Origin: Clonostachys chloroleuca
Lineage: Eukaryota; Ascomycota; Sordariomycetes; Hypocreales; Bionectriaceae
Assembly (NCBI GenBank): GCA_037952775.1
Contig: JBANAY010000003.1
Coordinates: 5,146,001-5,210,000, forward strand
Length of the DNA: 64,000 bases
Direction of reading: 5' to 3'
Below the pieces are notes generated by a model. That model saw nothing but the letters and a program-made list of their open reading frames with translations, was not told where the DNA came from and ran no database searches. The position numbers and the translations under genes are program-made. Below, piece after piece: positions 33,928-43,103 of the stretch (position 1 is its first letter; each line of letters begins with the position of its first letter).

Positions 33928-34469
33928 GACTGTTCGTTGGATGTGTTTTTCTCGAAGTTGAGGATGAGCTGCTTGCGGAGGATCAAGCTGGCCGCTATGC
34001 TTTTGTTCGATTTCTTCTAGTAAAACTCGCAGCAAAAAGGAAAAGAAAAATAAATTACATGCTGCCACAAAGTGGCCTGAAAATAAGATACCGTACAATA
34101 AGCATCTATTCTACTCCATGATGGAGGCCTGCTGGATCCGATGTGGTGGTACTTGTTACCCACTAGTGCATGAGTTCGGTTGAGGCCTTTGCCGGCTGGA
34201 CTCATTCTTCTTTCGAACCCACCGGCTTATTTCCCCCTCACAATTCCTACATGAATTCCCGTCTCCGCTGGAAATACGGAGTAATGCGGGAGATTGCGGG
34301 GGAACAAGCATCCTGATCTGAGAGCGGGGATGTTGCGTTCATGATGCATCGATAATACATGTAGATTCTTGGTTGAAGCTATCTGCACCTCTGGGATCTC
34401 ACAATTGGTTGCGGTATTGGCGCAAGCGTTGAAAGTGAATTATTCAGTATTCTATTCTAGGTATCTAAC
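33928..34469. other. Intergenic region between quinate dehydrogenase-like and maleylacetate reductase genes
   Basis: About 540 bases including the promoter of the minus-strand dehydrogenase gene. No full QutA palindrome was seen, although one might be expected if it is quinate-induced. Confidence 0.35.
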
Positions 34470-35546
34470 TCATAGATCTGCCTTGGCATCTTCGCCAGCC
34501 CAAGCCCTGCGGATCAATTCTTGAATGGCATCCCTATTGTCCACCTTGCGAGGGTTCCAGTATGGGTTGCTCAGGGCTATTTCTGCCGCTTTTGCCACAT
34601 CTTCCTCTTTCATGCCAAATGATTTGAGATCTCGCTTCACTTCTAGCTTCGTCAACAGGACATTCAAACCATGCACAGCATCCCCGTTGCTCTCAGGCAG
34701 AGCTTTGCTCAAGGCATCCATGGCCGAAGGGATATTGGGGGCATTGTATGCCAGAGCATGGGGCAACACAATTGTGTGGGTTTCGGAGTGAGGCAAACCA
34801 AAACTCCCTCCCAAAGTGTGACATAACTTATGGTGAAGTGACATGCCGACACTACCCAGACATGTGCCGCACAACCAGGCGCCATACAATGCCTTGGATC
34901 GTGCGGCGACAGACTTGGGATCTTTCTTCACTTCAGGGAGAGCCTCAGCAAGCGCGCGAACACCTTCCTGTGCGAGTAGGTTGATGATAGGGTTCCCGTT
35001 GCGGGCATAGAGGGCCTCGACGGCGTGCGCAATTGCATTAATACCGCTTGTCGAACTCATTCCCACAGGGAGGGTCAAGGTGAGGTCGACGTCGTAAATC
35101 ACCATACCAGGAAGGATCTTGGGATCAGACTTGGTAGTCTTGCGACCATTCTCTGTCTCGCCCACCACCGGCGTGACCTCGCTCCCGGCATATGTGGTAG
35201 GAATCGTAACATGGTAGAAACCTTTGCGGAAGCTAATTGCCTTCCCCAGGCCGATGGTGCTTCCGCCTCCAATAGAGATCAGGGAGTCGCAATCCGATTC
35301 CTCAGCGTACTTGACAGCCTGGAGGGTCACCTCAACAGGTGTGTGCATCGTGGCCTGTGAGAATATCCCGGCAACCTTGCCCCCAAGGATATTCTTCACA
35401 TCTTCAGCTTGCGATGTCTGCTGCGGTGTGCAAAGCACAAGAGGTCTGGATAGGCCGAGTGCCTCGAGCTCCTGTGGAAGCCTCTTGATCGTTCCGCTGC
35501 CGAATATAACCCGGCCGGGGTTGGCATTGTACTCGAAAGCATCCAT
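34470..35546 (-). CDS. Maleylacetate reductase (iron-type alcohol dehydrogenase family)
   Basis: Reduces maleylacetate to 3-oxoadipate with NAD(P)H, the step after hydroxyquinol ring cleavage. The single exon of 358 residues shows the family pattern: FEYNANPGRVIFGSGT at the start, the nucleotide-binding SIGGGSTIGLGKA, IPTTYAGSEVTP, INAIAHAVEALYA, and the His motif SLHHKLCHTLGGSFGLPHSETH. In maleylacetate reductases these His positions are kept though metal is not always needed. Length agrees with the family (about 355). It is divergent from hydroxyquinol 1,2-dioxygenase with about 520 bases between them, matching consecutive steps of one pathway and probably a shared promoter. Confidence 0.92.
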   Translation of the reverse strand: MDAFEYNANPGRVIFGSGTIKRLPQELEALGLSRPLVLCTPQQTSQAEDVKNILGGKVAGIFSQATMHTPVEVTLQAVKYAEESDCDSLISIGGGSTIGLGKAISFRKGFYHVTIPTTYAGSEVTPVVGETENGRKTTKSDPKILPGMVIYDVDLTLTLPVGMSSTSGINAIAHAVEALYARNGNPIINLLAQEGVRALAEALPEVKKDPKSVAARSKALYGAWLCGTCLGSVGMSLHHKLCHTLGGSFGLPHSETHTIVLPHALAYNAPNIPSAMDALSKALPESNGDAVHGLNVLLTKLEVKRDLKSFGMKEEDVAKAAEIALSNPYWNPRKVDNRDAIQELIRRAWAGEDAKADL

Positions 35547-36064
35547 TTTGATCTTGTGATTTCGGTCTCGTGTTGTTTAGGGCGGATGAGGACCATGAGG
35601 GAGGTTCGCGGGGACGGCTGCAAGGGCTTGGGATGGATCAGGCAATACGGATATAACTCAATGACGGAATCGGCAATGACATCGGATCGGACGACTTGCT
35701 TGGTGTCTGTGCGGGCTGTTGGCCACCAGTACTACCATCATGACGCCCGTTTCGGCAAATGTCTAAACCGAAGCGCCGCTAAAGCTAACCACGGTCTTCT
35801 CCGCGCGAGTCAAATGCGGGGGAAAGGTTCAATCATGTTCGTTCAGTGACTCCTCCGGATATACGCGACGATGCCCATTGGATAGAACACTGGTCGTTAA
35901 TCCGGTTATCCATATCGCCTGGGTTGTAAATCCAACGACTCCTATTCCACCGCCAGATATCTAGACAACCCGCCCATTGGTATATTTTCCTCAAAATAGA
36001 GTTTTGGCATATTTTTATCCATCTATCCAATTACAAGAGTACGGAAACAATTACAATTTTCACA
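35547..36064. promoter_or_regulatory. Divergent promoter region of maleylacetate reductase and hydroxyquinol dioxygenase
   Basis: 518 bases between two genes of consecutive pathway steps. GGTTATCC at 35904-35911 is a QutA-like half site, with no matching left half next to it. AT-rich sequence at 35985-36060 precedes the plus-strand start. Confidence 0.45.
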
Positions 36065-37115
36065 ATGTCTCAACAGAAGCACGCTCCGCCAGATATTCCT
36101 CCTATGAAGGATCTGACGATCGAGAACATAACCGACAATGTGCATAGCATCAATTCCAAATGCAGCGACAGCAGACTTAAATTCTTGTTAGAAAGGCTTG
36201 TGAATCACCTTCACGACTTTGCAAGGGAGACCCGCCTCAGTATAGCAGAATGGGAAACAGCCATCAAATTCCTTGTTGATGTGGGGGACATTAGCAGCGA
36301 TGTCCGTCACGAGTTTGTCCTCCTCTCGGATGTCCTTGGCCTTTCGCTTCTAGTGGATGCCATTGACCACCCAAAGCTTAAGAATTCGACCGAGGGCACT
36401 GTCTTGGGCCCCTTTCATACAACTGATGCACATACCGTTTCCAATGGTCATCAGATCTCCAATGACCCTGACGGAGAGCCGCTCTTGGCAATCTGCACCA
36501 TCAAGGACACCAAAGGAGATCCCATCCCGGATGTAGCTGTGGATGTATGGGAGACCGATTCAAAGGGCTTTTATGATGTCCAGTACGCAGGTCGAACAAC
36601 ACCTAACGGTCGCGCCATTGTAAAAAGTGACAAGGACGGCATCATCTACTTCAATGCAATTGTTCCTGTTCCATACCCCATTCCCAACGACGGTCCGGTG
36701 GGGAAGCTCTTGGAACGTCTGAATCGCCACTGCTACCGCCCAAGCCATATGCATTTCATGTTCAAAAAGGAGGGCTATGACCGATTGATCACGTAAGTTA
36801 TCCAGCCATATGCATGTTACGACCCTTCGCTTACCCAAAGACAGTGCGCTATACCTACGTGGGGATCCATACGAAACGTCTGATGCTGTGTTTGGCGTGA
36901 AGGAGTCGTTGATTATTGACCTAGAAAAAGTGGGCGATGTAGATGGTTTAGCAGAGAAGTATGGGGTGTCTCCTGAGACAAGACTGCTACGCTACGACTT
37001 TGTTCTCATAACAGAACAAGAATCGCAGGGTGCCAGAGAGGAGGATGCTTGGAAGGAGGCGAGACGCCAAAATTGTAATCTCAAGGTCGTCGACGGAATG
37101 CTTATACCGGAATAG
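36065..37115 (+). CDS. Hydroxyquinol 1,2-dioxygenase (intradiol, Fe3+)
   Basis: Opens the ring of 1,2,4-trihydroxybenzene to maleylacetate. An intron 36793-36844 (GTAAGT...CAG, 52 bases) splits the gene; the in-phase product has 332 residues. An N-terminal helical dimerisation domain (about residues 20-100, LLERLVNHLHDFARET) precedes the catalytic beta-sandwich. Iron ligands of the two Tyr/two His type are visible in the segments DVWETDSKGFYDVQY, VPVPYPIPNDGPVG and NRHCYRPSHMHFMF. TALYLRGDPYETSDAVFGVK follows the intron. It resembles hydroxyquinol more than catechol enzymes in the PYPIPNDGPVG loop, and the adjacent maleylacetate reductase supports this. Catechol 1,2-dioxygenase is the alternative. 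Confidence 0.92.
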
Positions 37116-37509
37116 TTCCGTAGTAGTTCAAACAGCCTGTTTAGCAAATTGAGTATATTTTAGATGAACACCTGGAAGGCATCCTAGTCAACCATTGCAA
37201 TCAGATATCAGTTCTTGACATAATTTCAACTTGCCTTCCGGTTTCTGATTAACTCAATGTGTTAACTGGCACTGTTGAGGGCTTAAAAGGGCGATATGAT
37301 GCTCGTACGCTGATCCTTCGTTCCAACGGCTCACCGGGTTAAACGCATATCCGGTATTGTGGACCGCTTCGTCTTCCACCCCTTGCACATTCTTTGATGA
37401 ACACGGTCTCTGCTGGGTTTATAGTACAGAGAAAGCCAATGAAATACCAGAAATGTCCCATATACACCCGCTTAATTCATTCATGTATCAGTCTTGTCAA
37501 GTGGTAAAA
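37116..37509. other. Promoter region of the shikimate dehydrogenase-like gene
   Basis: About 390 bases including the QutA-like palindrome at 37337-37352. In-frame codons upstream of 37510 exist from 37357, but the palindrome position and lack of family similarity favour the start at 37510. Confidence 0.45.
37337..37352. promoter_or_regulatory. QutA-like binding palindrome upstream of the shikimate dehydrogenase-like gene
   Basis: GGTTAAACGCATATCC matches the recalled QUTA consensus GGRTAARYRYTTATCC at 14 of 16 positions (differences at 3 and 11). It sits about 160 bases before the chosen start codon. Confidence 0.55.
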
Positions 37510-38397
37510 ATGGGTACCCGAGTGATTGTGACTGAGCAGCAGCCCTCCGCCGGGCTCCTTGGAAAGCGATTTCACATTTTCGGCAGCGGCATCTCTTTTA
37601 GCATGTCACCTACTATTCACAATGCTGGGTTTAAGCACCATGACCTGCCGCATTTCTATGACATCCGCGAGTCTCCCGGCATCGAAGGAGTAGCCCATCT
37701 CATCCAACATGACACGTTTGGTGGTGCAAGCGTCACGATGCCACACAAGCTTCAAGTCCACAAATACTGCGACGAAATAACCGATACAGCCAAGTCAATT
37801 GGCGCAATAAACACCCTTATCGTCAAGTCAAAAGATGGGAAGCGGGTAATCATGGGCGATAATACAGACTGGTCTGGGCTTTATAGCATCATGAGCAGCC
37901 ATGTTGAGAAAACAGGTCGCAAGCCTGAGACTGGGCTTGTGATCGGCGCCGGAGGTGCCTCCAGGGCCGCTTTGTATTCAATGTATCGCGCGCAGGTCAA
38001 AACCATCTATCTTGTCAACCGAACACAGTCGAAGGCGGACAGTGTGCAGGAGGCTTTCAAGTCTCTCTTCACGATTAAAGTCATACCTAGCCTGGAAGAT
38101 CTTCCCACGAAACCTGATATTATTGTCGGGACGATCCCTGCCGATACGACGACGGAGGCTCAGTTTGCAAATCTTTTTGGCTCTCGGGGCTTATGCATCG
38201 AGATGTCGTATAAGCCGAGAATCACACCGCTGCTTAAGGTGGCCCAGCGGCACCCCGGCTGGGAAATTGTTACGGGGGTCGAAGTTTTGCTTTCGCAGGC
38301 CTTTGATCAGTATTCAAGGTGGACAGATAGGGAGGCACCGAAAGAAATTATGCTTGATGCTGTCATGGCGCATGAGAGACGCCCCGCCGCTCTATAG
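37510..38397 (+). CDS. Stand-alone shikimate dehydrogenase-like enzyme
   Basis: The start at 37510 (MGTRVIVTEQQ) gives 295 residues; an in-frame ATG at 37453 would add 19. The substrate site is canonical: SFSMSPTIHN with both Ser, VTMPHKLQVH with the catalytic Lys and MGDNTDWSGL with the catalytic Asp. The Rossmann motif is VIGAGGASRAALYSM followed by VNRTQSKADS, which favours NADP-type binding. The C-terminal TGVEVLLSQAFDQYSRWT is like the shikimate dehydrogenase domain of AROM and of QutR. Fungi make shikimate with AROM, so a separate enzyme next to quinate genes and behind a QutA-like site probably works in quinate/shikimate catabolism (inference). Confidence 0.87.
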   Translation: MGTRVIVTEQQPSAGLLGKRFHIFGSGISFSMSPTIHNAGFKHHDLPHFYDIRESPGIEGVAHLIQHDTFGGASVTMPHKLQVHKYCDEITDTAKSIGAINTLIVKSKDGKRVIMGDNTDWSGLYSIMSSHVEKTGRKPETGLVIGAGGASRAALYSMYRAQVKTIYLVNRTQSKADSVQEAFKSLFTIKVIPSLEDLPTKPDIIVGTIPADTTTEAQFANLFGSRGLCIEMSYKPRITPLLKVAQRHPGWEIVTGVEVLLSQAFDQYSRWTDREAPKEIMLDAVMAHERRPAAL

Positions 38398-39362
38398 ATT
38401 AGATATCTGCATTCTATCAGATAGGTCAACGTTTTCATCGTGTTGAGATATCTGGTCTGGCATCTTCTATTGTTCTTTTTTACTTTGTACTCAAACTCTC
38501 ACTAGGATCGGATACGTCAAGGCAGTGCTCAAGAAAGTTTTGAATTAAGTACATGGAATCCAAATTCCCTAGTGGCAACCTTTGATGCCCGATGTTATTG
38601 AGTCTTCGAAATCATTGTAGGGAGAAGCCTTGCTTGTGGGATGTACAATAGTCATGCTGGATTGAGACGGCGACATGGTGATGGATCAAGTGAGCTAGCT
38701 GCTTGATAAGAAAACTATATGAGGAGTAACCTATAGTTATTTGGCCCCTTAGAATATGATGCGCCCTCGTTATTGAATAGGTATTTGCTCACATGTGTTT
38801 GCCAAACGTGACATCTTGACCTTCTCCAAATTGGCCACATTTTGCTTCACGTCTTTCGGCCAGAATGGCATACTTCTTCTTACGCCGAGTTATTAGTCCA
38901 AGGCCAGATTGCGAGAACAAGGTAAAGCCCAACGGCAAATAACTCAATTGCCTGTATTGAGTAAAAGTTTCTAATCTCTGAGAAGTCAAGATGTGCTAGG
39001 TTTCCGCCGGCCATTCCCTTTAGCTGTTGGGGGACATATCCTAGCAACTCACGAAGCTCGGACCTGACTTTAGCCTTACCTCCTCCAACCAGAGCGTGTT
39101 GTAGTTATGAAAATGGGCCAGAGCGGGGCTTCTGTCTCCAAATTACAGCGTTGGGGCATCCTCGGGTTGCGATCTCGGCCATGTTCTCTGCCGGGCTTGT
39201 ACACTTATCCGACCATCGGACTAGGGCTCAGGCTACCGATTTTCGGTCTAGTATTAATCTGAGACATGCTCAGTATGAAAAGATTGGCCAATAGCATATG
39301 CACCGAAAACATCCAGAAGGTCTGAACTACTCGTCTCTGGGGCCAAGCACACAAGACACAAG
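38398..39362. other. Gene-free region between two dehydrogenase genes
   Basis: About 960 bases without a credible gene. The right end holds the promoter of the QutB-like gene with the weak QutA-like site at 39195-39210. Confidence 0.4.
39195..39210. promoter_or_regulatory. Weak QutA-like site upstream of the QutB-like gene
   Basis: GCTTGTACACTTATCC has a perfect right half (CACTTATCC) but a poor left half; 12 of 16 positions match the recalled consensus. It lies about 150 bases before the start at 39363. Confidence 0.35.
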
Positions 39363-40342
39363 ATGGGTTCAGCCTCACACACCGAGGATGAGACGCTGGC
39401 GGCCTCGTTCAAATTCGGGACCAGCTTCGTGGATGCATCCAAACGCGAGACCCCCTGCGCACGTTTTTATTTGGCTTCAAGTTAGCTCGCACCCTGGCAC
39501 CGTTGCTGCACTCGACCTTATTCGACGGCATCTCCGTTCCATGGACGTACAAGGTCCACGAAACCCAGGATGCGTCCGAGTTTCTCCCGGCACTCAAGCA
39601 GTTTGACATTGTCGGATGTGCAGTGACCATGCCCTTCAAAGTCAAGATGATGAGCGAGGTCGACGACATCACCGACGAGGGGCGTGTCATTGGGGCCATT
39701 AACACAGTCTTCCTCCGCAAGGCGCCGGATGGTAGCACAAGATACATTGGCACAAACACGGACTGCGTCGGCGTGCGTGAAGCTTTCCAGCAGAACTATC
39801 CGGACATTGTTCAACGGGCGCAGGGCAAGCCTGCTATGGTTGTCGGCGCAGGCGGCGCTTGCCGGGCATCTATCTATGCTCTGTCTGAATGGCTTGGCGC
39901 TAGCGAAATATATCTCGTCAATCGACTCGATGATGAGGTTGAAAGTATCATAGAGTCTCTCAAAGAGAGTGGGTTTACTGGCCAACTGGTCCACGTCAAG
40001 TCCAATGAGCAGGCTGCCGCCTTGGAGACGCCCGTCTTGGTGGTGGGCACTGTGCCTGACTTTCCTCCCCAGTCACCAGGCGAGATCCTTGCGCGGGAGA
40101 TTTCCAATCATTTTCTCAGCAGGCCCGAGAAGGGTTGCATTCTCGAAATGTGCTATTTCCCAAGGCCGCGAACAGAGTTCTTTGAGCTCGGTATCAACGC
40201 TGGCTGGACGATGATCTATGGCACTGAGGCCATGATCTGGCAGGGCGTGGCTCAGCAGATTCTCTGGTCAGAACTACCCATTCAGAATTTCAAGTTGACT
40301 GAAGCAAAAGAAGCAATCGCAAAGGCTCTTCTGGCATCATAA
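39363..40342 (+). CDS. qutB: Quinate dehydrogenase QutB-like, with an apparent 1-base frameshift
   Basis: Oxidises quinate to 3-dehydroquinate, the first step of the pathway. The ATG at 39363 opens MGSASHTEDETLAASF, which runs to a five-C run at 39451-39455; one extra C there would join it to LRTFLFGFKLARTLAPLLHS and give 326 residues, the size of fungal QutB (about 329). As written the first frame stops after about 40 residues. Downstream features are intact: VTMPFKVKM with the catalytic Lys, GAINTVFL, GTNTDCVGVREAF with the catalytic Asp, VVGAGGACRASIYAL, YLVNRLDDEV, ILEMCYFPRP and GTEAMIWQGV. The usual HSxSP substrate loop reads RTLAP, so substrate contacts differ from shikimate dehydrogenases. 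The assignment as QutB rather than a paralogue is likely but not certain. Confidence 0.8.
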
Positions 40343-40800
40343 CTGCCCTCTCCTTCAACATATATCAGAACCTAAACCTGCGGCGCAATAGAAATCATTA
40401 TAGAGATCGAAGTGAATTAGTAAAAATTTTACGAATCATGCTATCAAATTATCCAGTCAATAAAAAATATATCCATTGTTGCTCAGCGTTGACTGAGAAT
40501 GTGAGGTAGCTTATACCGGGGTATTCGTTGTCACTGCTTCGGCTCCCTCATTCCTGCTTTGCTCCAATCGTTGAGTGCAGATTATCAAGCCACACATACA
40601 TGGAGATTCCAATTTTGAAATACTTGCGTTGGATTTCTGCTATGGAGTTTTGAAACCTAAACCTTCTTGGCCCAATCTAGTGAGTTTATGTGACGGTGAG
40701 GATCACGGTAGTACACTGTTCAGGGACTTGAGGCTTGGCGTGATGTATTTTGCTAAGGGAATTCATATTACAGAGCGCCTGCTCACCATTTTTATCTCGA
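40343..40800. other. Convergent 3' intergenic region
   Basis: About 460 bases between two convergent genes; AT-rich near 40420-40480. No gene or repeat recognised. Confidence 0.4.
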
Positions 40801-42522
40801 TTAATATAACGTTTGCTCTGTGATCGGGATATTGGTCCCTTCCTCCTCGATATGGTGAGCAAACGAAAAGTCTTCAAGGTTCATTGGTAGCCCTTTATTG
40901 TTGTATGCGTTGAATATAACACGTCGTTCAGTTAGAAATGATAGGTCTTTGGCGTCAAGCCCCAGAGTCCAGGCCATGAGCTGCTCTTGAAAGCTCAAAT
41001 ATCGAAGCTTCGGCAACCCATTATCATCATCGATCATCTTCTTCAAACAATCGATGACAAGACGGCTATACTGGAGCTGCTGATCACTGGTGCCGGACTC
41101 GATATCTTCTAGGTCGGATTGCACCCACTCTTCCCGAAAGAAGATAGTATCTAGCGACTGGGGCAGGGTTTCCGCAATGGAAAATATTGCCATTTGCTCT
41201 GGGTTTTGAAAGAGCGCCAAAGTAGCGATATCCAGATGACGAAGACATGTAAACTGAGATAGACAAGTGAGAGCCCCTTCGGGTCCGAGCTCGGGCACGA
41301 TCGTCTCAGTGTAAAGGCCATTGATTTTGAAATATTCGAGAGTCGTTCTGAGTTGAATGAGACCACTCTCCAAGGTGCCCCATTCGGGATCAAATTCTTC
41401 CTGGTAGACTATTGGTCGCTTTGTAGGCGTAATTTCCACTCTTTTTAAATGGGAAAAGACCTTGAAGACTCCAAACCACTCATGCCCCCATGTGCCTGTC
41501 AAGAACGCCTGTAGCTCTTCAAGGGCTTCCCACCTTGCTTCCGAGACGTAGCGGTCGACGTCTTGGAAGTACTCTGCATCTTCACTCGACAAGACGTCCG
41601 CCAATCCCTCGTTATATTCTTCAAAAGACATAACCGCTTGCAAAATTTTCAACTTTTGAATCCCCGCTTTGGAAAATCGAGCCCAGAACGGTATCCATAT
41701 ACATTCCCATTGTAGAGTCAGAGTGGCAGCATGCGAGTACAAGGCAAGCGTGGAAAGTCTTGGCAACACTGACAGTGGGTGGCCGTTAGCCATCGATATT
41801 TCCTGAGCTTTGTTAAGACTGTCTCTTAATGTTTTATGGACATCAGTATCATCTCCTGTTGGTGGAGCGAAGCAAAAACTTGTTACATTCGGCACTAGGC
41901 AAAGAAGCGAAGCTAAGACCGAGGGACCAATAACTGGAACTAGATATGGCCGACTTGGTATGGCCGGGTTATAATCGGCTGGGTAATCTTCCGGGTCGTC
42001 GTCGTAGGCCTCTTTGTCCAAGTCATCCTCAGGACAAGGCAGGTTGCCCGAGCAGAAGGCTTCACACTTGGCCAAGCCAAATACTGACCTCTCGAATTGA
42101 CCCATAGAGACTATGTCCCAGTCGATAGATAATAAAAGCGCTCTTGAGTTCTCCTCGTGATCAAATTGATGCATGTGCTTTGCGCAGGCAAGCGACCTGA
42201 CATAATGGCGTAGACGAGGTGTCCTCAGAAGCGTGCGAAGCAAATAAACCATGGACGTGGCGCTAGAGAGACAAATTTCGCGGTACAGCATGATCATGGC
42301 GGCTTCGGATATATCTTTGCAGGTCAAAGCCAAGCTCGAGAATGTCTTTTTCGCCACCACGTGCTCTTTTGTCTCTCCATCAGCTTCGAAGCCATGTTGC
42401 CAAGCCAGCTTCCGTCGGTCGGCGATGGGGGTTTGAGCAGCTTGACGCTCCGGATCCCAGACGGGGACAAGAAGCTCAAGAATAATGAGCAGGACATCAG
42501 GAGGACAAGAAATAAGTGACAT
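40801..42522 (-). CDS. F-box-type protein of unknown target
   Basis: A single exon of 573 residues. The N-terminus MSLISCPPDVLLIILELL is a typical F-box start (Pro-Asp-x-Leu-Leu-x-Ile-hydrophobic), followed by FSSLALTCKDISEAA, the second half of the F-box. An insertion of about 35 residues separates the two halves. The rest carries leucine-spaced segments (LPRLSTLALYSH, TCLRHLDIATLALF, LPKLRYLSFQEQ) suggesting irregular leucine-rich repeats. Such proteins bind Skp1 and bring targets to SCF ubiquitin ligases. The target cannot be inferred. It separates the aromatic block from the MFS transporter. Confidence 0.75.
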   Translation of the reverse strand: MSLISCPPDVLLIILELLVPVWDPERQAAQTPIADRRKLAWQHGFEADGETKEHVVAKKTFSSLALTCKDISEAAMIMLYREICLSSATSMVYLLRTLLRTPRLRHYVRSLACAKHMHQFDHEENSRALLLSIDWDIVSMGQFERSVFGLAKCEAFCSGNLPCPEDDLDKEAYDDDPEDYPADYNPAIPSRPYLVPVIGPSVLASLLCLVPNVTSFCFAPPTGDDTDVHKTLRDSLNKAQEISMANGHPLSVLPRLSTLALYSHAATLTLQWECIWIPFWARFSKAGIQKLKILQAVMSFEEYNEGLADVLSSEDAEYFQDVDRYVSEARWEALEELQAFLTGTWGHEWFGVFKVFSHLKRVEITPTKRPIVYQEEFDPEWGTLESGLIQLRTTLEYFKINGLYTETIVPELGPEGALTCLSQFTCLRHLDIATLALFQNPEQMAIFSIAETLPQSLDTIFFREEWVQSDLEDIESGTSDQQLQYSRLVIDCLKKMIDDDNGLPKLRYLSFQEQLMAWTLGLDAKDLSFLTERRVIFNAYNNKGLPMNLEDFSFAHHIEEEGTNIPITEQTLY

Positions 42523-43103
42523 TATGAAACCGGATTTCGCAGAGACTGCAAATCAAACAGCTTTGCGTGATGCAGGAGGAGGAAAGTAATATTGCGTCAC
42601 CATTCAACAGAGTGAGCTGAGGTAAGCTGCAGGCTTTGAGCGGGGTGGGTAATTTTGGAGCTACCCTAGACCATCATGCGATTTGACTGAGAGGATAATA
42701 GAGCAGGACTTCTGCGAAAAAGCAACATCAAAACCGAAACCAAGACGTAGATCTTCAAGAAAAAGAAGAAGAAACAAAGCAGAACTACTCGGCAATTAGT
42801 AACAACAGATCCCAATGTTGGTTGATTATTTGCTTATAATCTTCAACCTTGAATCGATGCGAACCCTTTTATACCATTCCGAAGAAGATAACGTTCTTTT
42901 TCCAATCCAAAAAGTAAAATAAATGTAAGATCTTTTATAAATGAGACCATGTCACGCGTTGAATAAGATGCATAACGAAAATTTAGGTAGATAACTTACT
43001 TAGATATTATTTCAACTGATGTCTAGGTAGATCTGGACTTAAGAGCCAAGAATATTCCCATCCGATACAATGAAACCATTCGTTAGATTTTTGAAGTCCT
43101 CCA
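42523..43103. other. Intergenic region, AT-rich
   Basis: About 580 bases with the F-box gene promoter on the left. A purine-rich A/G tract lies at 42750-42780. No gene recognised. Confidence 0.4.

Noticed and set aside
34470..35546. Generic alcohol dehydrogenase instead of maleylacetate reductase
   Set aside because: Length, motif pattern and divergent pairing with hydroxyquinol dioxygenase fit maleylacetate reductase better.
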